A program made the position numbers and the translations under genes. The notes beneath the pieces were generated by a model. The model saw nothing but the letters and a program-made list of their open reading frames with translations, made no database searches and was not told the origin of the DNA. This document shows, piece after piece, positions 25,041 through 33,886 of a DNA stretch of 64,000 nt. Numbering within the stretch: the first letter of the stretch is position 1; the number at the start of each line of letters is the position of its first letter. The DNA is from Ciceribacter sichuanensis. GTDB lineage: Bacteria > Pseudomonadota > Alphaproteobacteria > Rhizobiales > Rhizobiaceae. The stretch lies in NCBI RefSeq assembly GCF_024055605.1, contig NZ_JAMXLX010000007.1, forward strand, positions 237,517 through 301,516, in the 5' to 3' direction.

Positions 25041-26261
25041 TCAGCCGACAACCGGCCTTCCCCAGGCCGCATGTATGAGTTGGGCGATTTCCTCATTGAC
25101 GGAATCCAAAGACTCCAGCGCCCGGTCATAGGTCGAGCGGGTCATCTGGCTCTTGTCGACCTCGTAAAGGGTCTGCTTGGTAATTCCTGCGTCCGATATC
25201 GCCGTCGACTTCAGCATCGGGTTCTTCAAAACGTATTGATGGAAGAGCGTCTGCATAAAGCCCACCATTTGCGCCTGCGGCACATCCGTCGGCTCGTACC
25301 GGGTAATCAGGTAGCGATACCAGGAGAGATTGACCTCAGCGCCAGCCTCCCGGATCGGCTTCAGGATCCCGCCGAGCATGAGCAGGAACTGACCCATCGA
25401 CATCACATCCAGCATCTGCGGATGGATTGTAATTAGCACGCTGGTCGCAGCCGTGAGCGCGGTGATGGTGAGGTAGCCGAGTTGTGGAGGGCAGTCGATC
25501 ACGACGACATCGTACCGATCATCAACATCGGCCAGTGCCCGTGAAATGCGCGTGAAGAAGGTCTTGCCCTCATTGGTCGACTTATTCGACATCGCGAGCG
25601 GCGTATCGTATTCGAACTCCTGAAGCTCGAGATTGGCCGGCACGATATCGAGCCCGGGGAAATTCGTCGGCTGAATGATGTCCCGGATCGAACGTTTTCC
25701 ATCGTCGTAGCGGATTGCTTCGTAGAGCGACGGCGTCTGGTCCAGCTCCGGCTGGAACCCATGCAGCGAAGACAGGGAGGCCTGCGGGTCGAGATCGACC
25801 GCCAGCACGCGGTGCCCCGTCAGCGCGAGGTACTGGGCAAGATGGGCAGCCGTGGTCGTCTTGCCGGAGCCGCCCTTGAAGTTCACGACCGCGATGACCT
25901 GCAGTTTCTCGTTCGCTCGCCGATGGGGAACATAGTTGCGGCTTTCCGAACGGCCGTGCTCATCGAGATAACGCCGAAGCTCAAGCATCTGGTCGGCCGT
26001 GTAGAACCGCCGGCCCGACGACGACGTGTCGGGGAGAGGCCCTTTGCCCTCAAGATGAAGCTTCTTGAGCGTGCTCTGGGAAACCCCGATATAATTCGCC
26101 ACCTCCGCCATGGTGAACTGGCGAAGGGTCTTCTTCGCGTTCGGCGGAAAGCGCTGCATGCTGAGCAGATGCAGCTTCTTTGAAATCAGATCGCCCTGTT
26201 CGAGGATCTCATCTTCAAAGTGAGCAGGCTGGCTCGCAGCCATTGACGGTTTCGCGTTCAT
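25041..26261 (-). CDS. repA: RepA, ParA-type partition ATPase
   Basis: Partition ATPase and operon autorepressor, 406 residues. The N-terminal part has a MerR-like helix-turn-helix (FTMAEVANYIGVSQSTLKKL, about 48-67). The ATPase core shows the deviant Walker A FKGGSGKTTTA (about 129-139), Walker A-prime VDLDPQAS and Walker B VVVIDCPPQ. First gene of the minus-strand repABC operon. Start at ATG 26261; ATG at 26243 is possible. Its presence with repB and repC shows the window holds a replicon's control locus. Confidence 0.95.
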   Translation of the reverse strand: MNAKPSMAASQPAHFEDEILEQGDLISKKLHLLSMQRFPPNAKKTLRQFTMAEVANYIGVSQSTLKKLHLEGKGPLPDTSSSGRRFYTADQMLELRRYLDEHGRSESRNYVPHRRANEKLQVIAVVNFKGGSGKTTTAAHLAQYLALTGHRVLAVDLDPQASLSSLHGFQPELDQTPSLYEAIRYDDGKRSIRDIIQPTNFPGLDIVPANLELQEFEYDTPLAMSNKSTNEGKTFFTRISRALADVDDRYDVVVIDCPPQLGYLTITALTAATSVLITIHPQMLDVMSMGQFLLMLGGILKPIREAGAEVNLSWYRYLITRYEPTDVPQAQMVGFMQTLFHQYVLKNPMLKSTAISDAGITKQTLYEVDKSQMTRSTYDRALESLDSVNEEIAQLIHAAWGRPVVG

Positions 26262-26516
26262 GGGGTGGTCGCTCTCAAATAACGATATTCAGGCCTATGC
26301 CCGCAGTTAATCGTTATTATCTGCGATTCTCGAACCCAAACAAGGGAAATAGAGTTAATACATTCCTAACAAAGTCCCACGGTGGTCGCTGCGGGCCGCA
26401 CGCCGCGCTCGATATTCTGATTGAGATTCAGAATGTTAAGCTGAGTCGCATGCGCGACCTCGCGGACGGATTTTACCGGAAACAGCCACAGGCCGAGACC
26501 GCCTTTTGACAACTAA
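26262..26516. other. repABC promoter region
   Basis: Non-coding stretch upstream of repA, AT-rich, with several inverted repeats: AATAACGAT/ATCGTTATT (26278-26318), an ATTCTGA/TCAGAAT repeat near 26415-26435 and GTCGC-ATGC-GCGAC near 26443-26456. These fit operator or partition sites for RepA/RepB. Exact promoter boxes were not resolved. Confidence 0.55.
26278..26318. promoter_or_regulatory. Inverted repeat upstream of repA (operator candidate)
   Basis: AATAACGAT (26278-26286) and exact complement ATCGTTATT (26310-26318), 23 bases apart, beginning 17 bases upstream of the repA ATG. The placement fits the RepA-RepB autorepression operator of repABC plasmids. Confidence 0.55.
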
Positions 26517-26708
26517 TCACGCCTGTTCCTCACCTGAAAATCGATCGAGAAACATAAAATCGCGCGACTCACCGTCTTGCAAGCAAAACACATCGAGTCG
26601 TCTCGCTGATGAAAGCCCGCCAGAAGGTCTGTCACGACCCTTGGTAAAACTCGCCTCATCCATTACCGTTATCGGGACCGGCGCATCGTCGGGTTGCACG
26701 TCGCGCAT
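26517..26708 (-). CDS. Small hypothetical protein, 63 residues
   Basis: An acidic, soluble-looking 63-residue protein beginning MRDVQPDDAPVPITVMDEAS. Support for it being real: CGGAG eight bases before the ATG, codon third positions like neighbouring genes, and a non-overlapping position between repA and a divergent cupin gene. No helix-turn-helix, membrane segment or known domain was recognised. Function unknown; proximity to repABC might hint at a maintenance role, but there is no direct evidence. Confidence 0.5.
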   Translation of the reverse strand: MRDVQPDDAPVPITVMDEASFTKGRDRPSGGLSSARRLDVFCLQDGESRDFMFLDRFSGEEQA

Positions 26709-26836
26709 TTATTGAACTCCGATATAAGCCCAATCTCGGTGCGTTGACTAATCGAAACAGAGATCGGGTCCTATAGTCCTCCGGTGACGCCGTTTTCGGC
26801 ATTCCGTGTGGCAACCGACCCTGCAGGAGTGGTCTG

Positions 26837-27235
26837 ATGGATATCATGAGAGTTGGAACGCGGCCTTCGGGCAAGGGACCCGCCGACTGGTTTACCGGCA
26901 CGGTACGGATAGACCCGCTGTTCCAGGCGCAGGAACCCGCTCGCGTTGCCGGGGCATCGGTGACATTCGAACCCGGCGCCAGAACCGCCTGGCACACGCA
27001 CCCGCTCGGTCAGACCTTGATCGTCGTTTCCGGGCTTGGACTTGTGCAGCGGGAAGGGGGAGCGGTCGAGGAAATCCGGCCGGGCGACGTTATCTGGTTT
27101 CCGCCCGGGGAAAAGCATTGGCACGGAGCGTCTGCGACCGTTGCGATGACCCATATCGCCATTCAGGAGGCCCTGGACGGCAAGGTCGTGGACTGGATGG
27201 AGCATGTCAGCGACGAACAATACGCCGCTCGCTGA
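26837..27235 (+). CDS. Cupin-fold protein
   Basis: 132-residue single cupin domain. Motif 1 shows [19 protein letters not shown] (two His, Gln; about 50-68) and motif 2 [16 protein letters not shown] with a further His, a full metal-binding set. This group includes hydroxynitrile-lyase-like and quercetinase-like small cupins, but reactions are not conserved. 34 bases upstream of the alcohol dehydrogenase, and probably in one operon. Function unknown; perhaps redox or carbonyl-compound detoxification with its partner (inference). Confidence 0.85.
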   Translation: MDIMRVGTRPSGKGPADWFTGTVRIDPLFQAQEPARVAGASVTFEPGARTAWHTHPLGQTLIVVSGLGLVQREGGAVEEIRPGDVIWFPPGEKHWHGASATVAMTHIAIQEALDGKVVDWMEHVSDEQYAAR

Positions 27236-27269
27236 TCAAACTGACAATCCCAACGACAGGAGCCTACCC

Positions 27270-28316
27270 ATGCATACGAAAGCATTCGGCGCCTATGCAG
27301 CCAACAAACCGCTCGAGGCCATGAACATCTTCCGGCGCGAGCCTGGTCCAAGCGACGTGCAGATCAAGATCGCCTACTGCGGCGTCTGCCATTCCGACCT
27401 GCACACAGTCCGCTCGGAGTGGGGAGGCACGATCTACCCATGCGTGCCCGGCCATGAAATCGTCGGGCACGTAACCGCCATTGGCAGCAACGTCACGAAA
27501 TTCAAGGTCGGAGAGACGGTCGGGGTCGGCTGCATGGTCGATAGCTGCCAGCACTGCTATGCCTGCGACGACGGTCTCGAGCAATATTGCGAACACGGCT
27601 TCACCGGCACCTATAATGGCGCGACCAGTGACGAGCCGGGGCACACCCTTGGCGGCTATTCCGACACCATAGTGGTCAAGGACAAATTCATCCTGAAGAT
27701 CCGCCATCCGGAGGATCAGCTTGCAGCCGTCGCACCACTCCTCTGCGCCGGCATCACCACCTACTCGCCGCTCAGGCACTGGAAGGTGGGACCGGGCCAG
27801 AAAGTCGGCATCGTTGGCATCGGTGGTCTCGGACACATGGGCATCAAGCTTGCCCATGCCATGGGCGCGCATACGGTCGCCTTCACAACATCGGAAAGCA
27901 AACGACAGGCAGCGCATGATCTCGGCGCAGACGAGGTCGTGATCTCAAAGGATACGGACGAAATGGCGAAGCACGCCACCAGCTTCGATTTCATCCTGAA
28001 CACTGTTGCCGCCAGCCACAATCTCGATGCCTTCACCAATCTCCTGAAGAGGGATGGGACCCTAACGCTGGTCGGCGTTCCGGAACATCCGCATCCGTCG
28101 CCGAACATCTTCCCGCTGATCTTCAAGCGACGCTCGATCGCGGGATCGCTTATCGGCGGCATTGCGGAGACACAGGAGATGCTGGATTTCTGCGCCGAGA
28201 AGGGCATTGTTTCGGACATCGAAATGATCCCGATCCAAAAGATCGATGAGGCCTACGACCGCATGCAGAAGAGCGATGTCAAATATCGCTTCGTCATAGA
28301 CAACGCGACGCTTTAA
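27270..28316 (+). CDS. Zinc-dependent NAD(P) alcohol dehydrogenase (YahK/CAD-like)
   Basis: 348 residues, medium-chain dehydrogenase. Catalytic zinc ligands: Cys in CGVCHSD and His-Glu in GHEIVGH; structural zinc: four Cys in CQHCYACDDGLEQYC; nucleotide-binding VGIVGIGGLGHMGIKLA (Rossmann fold). This pattern belongs to the cinnamyl-alcohol/YahK group, which reduces a wide range of aldehydes with NADPH. The ATG at 27270 has AGGAG at a spacing of eight; the frame is open further upstream but overlaps the cupin gene. Confidence 0.92.
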   Translation: MHTKAFGAYAANKPLEAMNIFRREPGPSDVQIKIAYCGVCHSDLHTVRSEWGGTIYPCVPGHEIVGHVTAIGSNVTKFKVGETVGVGCMVDSCQHCYACDDGLEQYCEHGFTGTYNGATSDEPGHTLGGYSDTIVVKDKFILKIRHPEDQLAAVAPLLCAGITTYSPLRHWKVGPGQKVGIVGIGGLGHMGIKLAHAMGAHTVAFTTSESKRQAAHDLGADEVVISKDTDEMAKHATSFDFILNTVAASHNLDAFTNLLKRDGTLTLVGVPEHPHPSPNIFPLIFKRRSIAGSLIGGIAETQEMLDFCAEKGIVSDIEMIPIQKIDEAYDRMQKSDVKYRFVIDNATL

Positions 28317-28326
28317 GTTTCCGAGC

Positions 28327-28356
28327 GATCACGGCCTTGATATCGGGGCCGTGATC
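28327..28356. terminator. Stem-loop between convergent genes
   Basis: GATCACGGCC (28327-28336), ten-base loop, GGCCGTGATC (28347-28356): ten perfect pairs between the ends of the alcohol dehydrogenase and the peptide ABC ATPase. No strong T run on either side, but position suggests a two-way terminator. Confidence 0.65.
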
Positions 28357-28374
28357 CAGTGTCTGTGAAATTGC

Positions 28375-29973
28375 CTATGCTCCGTCTGCGGGAAAGGCGG
28401 CAGCGATCAGCGTCCGGGTATAATCCTCCCGCGGGCTGTCGAGGACCGACAGGGCAGGGCCATCCTCGATGACCCGACCGTTCTTCATCACCAGAATTCT
28501 GTCCGCCATGGCGCGAACCACGGCAAGATCATGACTGATGAAGAGATAGGAAAGCGCATGTGCGGCCTGCAGGTCGCGCAGCAGATCGACGATTTGTTTC
28601 TGCACCTGCCGGTCCAGCGCCGAAGTCGGCTCGTCGAGCAGCAGGACACGGGGTTTCAGGATGATCGCTCGGGCGATGGCGATCCGCTGGCGTTGCCCGC
28701 CGGAAAACTCGTGCGGATAGCGGTTGCGCATCACCGGGTCGAGGTGAACTTCCTCCAATGCCCTGATGGCGCGCATGTCCCGCTCACGGGCGCTGAGGCC
28801 CGGTTCGTGAACGGTCAGCCCCTCTGTGACGATCTGCCCGACGGTCATTCGGGGACTGAGCGATCCGAAGGGATCCTGAAACACCACCTGCAACTGCCGG
28901 CGCAGCGGACGCATTTGCGCTCGGTCATAGCCCGAGATATCCCTATCGTCGAGGCGTATCCGGCCGGACGAGGGCAACAGCCTCAGCAAAGCTCTTGCCA
29001 GCGTCGACTTGCCCGAACCGCTTTCACCGACGATGCCGATGGTCTCGCCCTGATGCAGGGTCAGCCCCGCGTCCGAGACTGCCTGCCGCCGATAGGCTCC
29101 GCGTCCATAGAACACATCGAGATTTGAAGCCGACATGACCTCGGGCGCATCCGGGACAGGAGGCTGCTTCAATCCCGAAGGCCCCGCCGCTATCAGCGCA
29201 CGGGTATAGTCATGCTGCGGATTGTCGAACACCTCCGCCGTCGGCCCGGATTCGACGACATCGCCCCGGCACATCACATAGACCCTCTGCGCGATGCGCC
29301 GCACCACGCCAAGGTCATGCGAGATGAAGATCACCCCCATGCCGAGCCGCGCCTGCAGGTCGGCGATCAGGTCGAGAATCTCCGCCTGAATGGTCACGTC
29401 GAGAGCCGTCGTCGGCTCGTCGGCGATCAGGAGTTCCGGATTGTTGGCAAGCGCCATGGCAATCATCACGCGCTGACGCTGCCCGCCCGACATCTCGTTC
29501 GGATAGGCATCCATCCGTCTCTCCGGATCCGGGATGCGGACAAGGCGAAGCATCTCCAGCGCCCGCTCCCTGGCAGTCTTCCTGCCGATGCGCTGATGGC
29601 GCATGATTGGCTCAACGAGCTGACTGCCGATCGTATAGAGTGGGTCGAGCGAAGTCATCGGCTCCTGGAAAACCATGCCGATCCGGTCGCCACGGATGCG
29701 GTTCAGCGCCGTCTTGTTCATCCCGACGAGGTTCTCGCCGTGGAACAGAATGCGACCTGTCGCGCGTCCATTCTTCGGCAACAGGCCCATTGCGGCCATC
29801 ATCGACTGGCTCTTGCCCGATCCGCTCTCGCCGACGATGGCAATGGTCTCTCCGGAACGAACATGGAGAGAGATGCCATGAACGGCTTCCACCGAACCTT
29901 CGTCGGTCTGGAACCCGACCCGCAGATCCTCGACCGCGAGAAGGACGGGCTTGTCATTGGCGTCAGGGGTCAT
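28375..29973 (-). CDS. Peptide ABC transporter ATPase, fused DppD-DppF type
   Basis: About 532 residues with two complete nucleotide-binding domains in one chain. Each has Walker A GESGSGKS, signature (MSGGQRQRVMIA and FSGGQRQRIAIA) and Walker B (LLIADEPTTALD and LLLDEPTSALD). Separate proteins do these jobs in E. coli Dpp/Opp; fused forms occur in Yej-type and rhizobial systems. ATG at 29973 is chosen since AAGGA precedes it by eight bases and it lies two bases after the permease stop. Confidence 0.93.
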   Translation of the reverse strand: MTPDANDKPVLLAVEDLRVGFQTDEGSVEAVHGISLHVRSGETIAIVGESGSGKSQSMMAAMGLLPKNGRATGRILFHGENLVGMNKTALNRIRGDRIGMVFQEPMTSLDPLYTIGSQLVEPIMRHQRIGRKTARERALEMLRLVRIPDPERRMDAYPNEMSGGQRQRVMIAMALANNPELLIADEPTTALDVTIQAEILDLIADLQARLGMGVIFISHDLGVVRRIAQRVYVMCRGDVVESGPTAEVFDNPQHDYTRALIAAGPSGLKQPPVPDAPEVMSASNLDVFYGRGAYRRQAVSDAGLTLHQGETIGIVGESGSGKSTLARALLRLLPSSGRIRLDDRDISGYDRAQMRPLRRQLQVVFQDPFGSLSPRMTVGQIVTEGLTVHEPGLSARERDMRAIRALEEVHLDPVMRNRYPHEFSGGQRQRIAIARAIILKPRVLLLDEPTSALDRQVQKQIVDLLRDLQAAHALSYLFISHDLAVVRAMADRILVMKNGRVIEDGPALSVLDSPREDYTRTLIAAAFPADGA

Positions 29974-29974
29974 G

Positions 29975-31099
29975 TCAGTGGTCCTTGGGATCGAGAGCAT
30001 CGCGCAAGCCGTCGCCGATGAAATTCAGCGCAAAGAGCGTGGTGATGAGGAAAACCGACGGGAAGACCAGCAGCCAGTTGGCCGATGGCATCGAACGGGC
30101 GCCCTGTGCGATCAGCACGCCCCAACTCGACATCGGTTCCTGCACTCCGAAGCCCAGATAGGAGAGGAAGCTTTCGAGAATGATGACCTGCGGCACGAGC
30201 AGGGTCATGTAGATCACCACGGGACCGAGCAGATTGGGCACGATATGGCGCAGCAGGATACGGGCGCGGGAAACACCCAGCGCCTCTGCGGCCTCCACGA
30301 ACTCCTGACGGCGCAGGGAGAGTGTCTGGCCGCGCACGATGCGCGCCATGTCCAGCCACAGCACCGCTCCGACGGCCACGAACATCAGCAGGAAATTCCG
30401 CCCGAAAAAGACGACCAGCATGATGACGAAGAATATGAAGGGTAGCGAATAGAGGACATCGACGATGCGCATCATCACCTGGTCGGTTCTGCCGCCGATG
30501 AACCCGGCCGTAGAACCATAGAAGACCCCGATCACCACCGCGATCAGGCCTGCGAGCAGCCCGATGGACAACGACACGCGACCCGCCATCAGGGTCCGTG
30601 CCAGAAGATCGCGACCGGTGCTGTCGGTGCCGAAGAAAAAATAGCGCTTTTCAAGGGCGGCTGAGATCGTCATGGAGCCGGACGCGCTCGTCTTTACCTG
30701 TGCGTCCTCCAGAAGGTCCGAACGGTCGATATAGCGGGTCACGCGCGGATCGATATCGCCCTTGGAAGAGAGACGTATCTCGACGCGCTCGTCCTTTTCC
30801 TCCCACCCATCGAGAGTCAACCGAGCGCGGGCGACTGCTTCCTCAATGGCCGGACCGATCATGTCGGCGGTAGGGTAGGGGGCAAGGCTTGGCGGCACCC
30901 GTGTGTAGTTCTGGTAGATGGCTTCGTAGCTGTTCGGCAGGAGCATCGGGCCGAAGACACAGACGACCGCCATCAGCAACAGGTAGACGGCGCTTGCCAT
31001 GGCCGCGCGATTGCGCGCGAAACGCGAACGAGCGTAGCCCCAAAGCGAACGGCCGACGACCGCAGGGCTCTCGCCCGTCAAAGCGGTATTCTCATTCAT
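29975..31099 (-). CDS. Peptide ABC transporter permease, DppC/YejE-like
   Basis: 374-residue permease. After the first membrane helix comes an unusually long periplasmic segment (about 55-170), then FFFGTDSTGRDLLARTLMAG and the EAA loop EAAEALGVSRARILLRHIVPN that contacts the ATPase. The ATG overlaps the stop of the upstream permease by eight bases. The long periplasmic insert resembles YejE-type subunits for microcin-like or longer peptides. Confidence 0.9.
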   Translation of the reverse strand: MNENTALTGESPAVVGRSLWGYARSRFARNRAAMASAVYLLLMAVVCVFGPMLLPNSYEAIYQNYTRVPPSLAPYPTADMIGPAIEEAVARARLTLDGWEEKDERVEIRLSSKGDIDPRVTRYIDRSDLLEDAQVKTSASGSMTISAALEKRYFFFGTDSTGRDLLARTLMAGRVSLSIGLLAGLIAVVIGVFYGSTAGFIGGRTDQVMMRIVDVLYSLPFIFFVIMLVVFFGRNFLLMFVAVGAVLWLDMARIVRGQTLSLRRQEFVEAAEALGVSRARILLRHIVPNLLGPVVIYMTLLVPQVIILESFLSYLGFGVQEPMSSWGVLIAQGARSMPSANWLLVFPSVFLITTLFALNFIGDGLRDALDPKDH

Positions 31100-32015
31100 A
31101 GCGAACCCTCGGATCGATCACCGCATAGAGGATGTCGACGATGAGGTTGAAGAGGATGGTGAAGACCGCGACGATGACGACCCCGCCCATGACGACGGTG
31201 TAGTCGCGGTTGAGTGCTGCATCGACGAAATAGCGGCCAATGCCGGGGATGGAGAAGATCGTCTCGACCACCACCGACCCGGTGAGCAGAGCCGCAGCGG
31301 CAGGCCCCGCATAGGAAACGACCGGCAGCAATGCCGAGCGCAGGGCATGGCGCAGCACGATGGAGAAATCCGAGAGACCCATCGCGCGGGCGGTGCGGAT
31401 GTGATGGGCATGAAGGGACTCGATCATCGCCCCCCGCATCAACCGCGCGACGATGGCAAGCTGCGGCAGCATCAGCGTCACCACAGGCCCGATCTTGTTG
31501 ACGAGGGCACCATCGCCCCAGCCGCCGACCGGTAGCCATTTCAGCGTCAACGCAAAGAAAAGCTGGAAGAGCGGCGCGATAACGAAAGTCGGGATCGTGC
31601 TTCCGGCGGTCGCAACCGCAATCACCGCAACATCGGGAGCCCGGTTCTGCCGCAACGCCGCGACAATGCCAAGCGCGCCGCCAAGGATGAGCGCAATAAT
31701 GAGCGCGAGACCACCGAGCTGCACGGAGACCGGCAGCCCGGCCATGAACAATTCGGCGACAGTGAATTCCGGCATGGTGAAGCTCGGTCCCAGATCACCA
31801 CGCACGAGATTGCCGAGATAGATGAGATATTGGTGCCATAGCGGCAGGTCGAGGTGATAGGCGCGTTCCAGATTGGCGCGGATCACCGGATCCAGGCCTC
31901 GTTCCTGATTGAACGGCCCGCCCGGAGCGACGCGCATCATGAAGAACGACAGCGTGATGATCACGAAGATCGTCGGAATGGCGGTCAGCAGCCGCCGCAG
32001 GACATAACGGATCAT
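31092..32015 (-). CDS. Peptide ABC transporter permease, DppB-like
   Basis: 307 residues; the opening MIRYVLRRLLTAIPTIFVIITLSFFMMRVAPGGPF is typical of DppB/OppB proteins, and RTARAMGLSDFSIVLRHALR is the ATPase docking loop. Six membrane helices are visible. It forms the channel with the DppC-like subunit. Confidence 0.93.
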   Translation of the reverse strand: MIRYVLRRLLTAIPTIFVIITLSFFMMRVAPGGPFNQERGLDPVIRANLERAYHLDLPLWHQYLIYLGNLVRGDLGPSFTMPEFTVAELFMAGLPVSVQLGGLALIIALILGGALGIVAALRQNRAPDVAVIAVATAGSTIPTFVIAPLFQLFFALTLKWLPVGGWGDGALVNKIGPVVTLMLPQLAIVARLMRGAMIESLHAHHIRTARAMGLSDFSIVLRHALRSALLPVVSYAGPAAAALLTGSVVVETIFSIPGIGRYFVDAALNRDYTVVMGGVVIVAVFTILFNLIVDILYAVIDPRVRYE

Positions 32016-32083
32016 GGTGGGCTCACATGAGGAGACAGGCGGACGTCATCAGCACGGCGATGGCCGCGACGACAGGCCGGGAT

Positions 32084-32113
32084 GCTTGCCCCCGCAAACA
32101 GACGGAGGCAAGC
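32084..32113. repeat. Hairpin between binding protein and permease genes
   Basis: GCTTGCC (32084-32090) and GGCAAGC (32107-32113), 16 bases apart, 14 bases beyond the binding-protein stop. Such intercistronic stems often protect the abundant binding-protein message from decay (inference). Confidence 0.5.
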
Positions 32114-32126
32114 CCTTCGTTTTTTG

Positions 32127-33725
32127 TTATTTCAGCGTCAGGAAGCGCGAGGGATGGATATCCATCACGTTTTCCTGCCAGCCGCCGACCTTCGCAGAAA
32201 CGAGGTTGTGGTAGCTGTAATACATCAGCGGCATGACGCAGAGATCGCGCGCGACGCCGATTTCCTCGGCATCCGACAAGATCTTCAGGCGTTCGGCAGG
32301 TTCGACAGCAGCGGCCTTGGAGAGCAGGCCGTCATACTCCGAATTGGAATACTGCGTGTAGTTGTTGCCGGTACCGGTCTTGCAAAGCGCCAGGAAGTTT
32401 TCCGGGTCGACATAGTCGGCATACCATGCGGCGCGCGCCACATCGTAATTGCCCTTGGCTTCGAGCAGACCGTAATGCGACTTGGTGTCGGCATTGACCA
32501 GCGAAACCTCGATCCCGAACGGACGCAACATCTCTTGAATGGCGACAGCAGTGTTCGAGTTGTTGTCGGAGGTGTTGAAGCGGATTTCCATCTTCAACGG
32601 CGAGGACGGACCATAGCCCAGCTCGGTCAGGATCTTCTCGGCTTCATCTTCACGGTCGATCTGGGCTTTTTCGGCATATTCCGGGGCGCGAGCCGTGTAA
32701 CCCTCAATGCCCGGCGGCACGAAAGAGTAGGCGGGCAGCATCGTGTCCTGCCAGACCTTCTTGGCGAGGAAGTCGCGGTCGATCAGCATCGAGATCGCCT
32801 GCCGCAGACGCGGATTATCCCACGGAGCCTTGTCGGTCTTGAAGCCGTAGTAGTAGGTAGCGAGGATCGGCCCGACGCGCACCTCATCGCCGAACTTGGC
32901 CTTCAGGTCAGCGGTCTGTTCGGTTGGGAAGTCACGGTTGACGTCGAGTTCACCCGCTTCGAAACGCTTCACGGCCGCGGCGTTATCGGCCGTCGGATAG
33001 TAGTTCACCTTGTCGATGGCGACATTGGCGACGTCGTAGAACTCGGGATTCTTCTCAAGTGTGATGTGATCGTTCGGCACGAAGCCGGCAAGCTTGTAAG
33101 CGCCGTTCGAAACGAGATGACCGGGCTTGGTGAAATCGGCGCCGAAGGCTTCGACATTCTCTCGCTTGACCGGATAGGTCGACTGGTGGCTCAGCATATC
33201 GAGGAAATAGGGCGTGGGCGCATTCAGCGTCACGACCAGAGTCAGCTTATCCTTCGCCGAAATGCCAAGTTCTTCAGGCTTCTTCTTGCCGGCGGTAATG
33301 TCTTCCGCGTTGACCACCGGGGCCAGCATGTAGGCGTATTCGGCAGCCGTTTCAGGCGTGACCACACGGCGCCAGGAATAGACGAAGTCCTCGGCCGTCA
33401 CCGGGCTGCCATCGGACCAGCGGCCGTCGGCGCGCAGATGGAAGGTGTAGGTCTTGCCGTCTTCGGAAACTTCCCAGCTTTCCGCAGCGCCCGGAATGGT
33501 GCGAGCGGCGGCATCATGGGCGGTCAGTCCCAGAAACAGATCCCGCATAAGATTGCCTTCGGCCATCGTCGAGGTGCGATGCGGGTCCATGGATTCCGGA
33601 TCGTCGACATTGCCGCGGTCCAGAACTGTTTCGGCGAGCGCAGCCGGTGCGAATGCTATCGGCAGCAAGGCCAGCGCCGAACCGAGAAGCAGCGATCGCA
33701 ACGAGAATTTATGATGTGATGTCAT
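32127..33725 (-). CDS. Peptide-binding protein, family 5 (OppA/DppA-like)
   Basis: Periplasmic substrate-binding protein of 532 residues. ATG at 33725 follows GAGGGA and opens a signal peptide ending APAALA before ETVLDRGN; the open frame to 33890 is not signal-like and overlaps pip. It has the family 5 block WEVSEDGKTYTFHLRADGRWSDG and ADYVDPENFLALCKTG toward the C-terminus, typical of Opp/MppA-like proteins. Delivers oligopeptides to the permeases downstream. Confidence 0.93.
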   Translation of the reverse strand: MTSHHKFSLRSLLLGSALALLPIAFAPAALAETVLDRGNVDDPESMDPHRTSTMAEGNLMRDLFLGLTAHDAAARTIPGAAESWEVSEDGKTYTFHLRADGRWSDGSPVTAEDFVYSWRRVVTPETAAEYAYMLAPVVNAEDITAGKKKPEELGISAKDKLTLVVTLNAPTPYFLDMLSHQSTYPVKRENVEAFGADFTKPGHLVSNGAYKLAGFVPNDHITLEKNPEFYDVANVAIDKVNYYPTADNAAAVKRFEAGELDVNRDFPTEQTADLKAKFGDEVRVGPILATYYYGFKTDKAPWDNPRLRQAISMLIDRDFLAKKVWQDTMLPAYSFVPPGIEGYTARAPEYAEKAQIDREDEAEKILTELGYGPSSPLKMEIRFNTSDNNSNTAVAIQEMLRPFGIEVSLVNADTKSHYGLLEAKGNYDVARAAWYADYVDPENFLALCKTGTGNNYTQYSNSEYDGLLSKAAAVEPAERLKILSDAEEIGVARDLCVMPLMYYSYHNLVSAKVGGWQENVMDIHPSRFLTLK

Positions 33726-33886
33726 GCAGGATCCCTCATTGTTAGTGATATTTGTGGCTGATCTTTCCGGATCGGCAGGGGAGGCAGCGCCGGCAATACC
33801 GGCGTTCGGCTGGCGGTCCAGCAGTCTGGTCGGACTGCGGTAACCGCAAGGGCGGGTCGTCGCTTCGGTTTTCCAGCGACGTGTGT

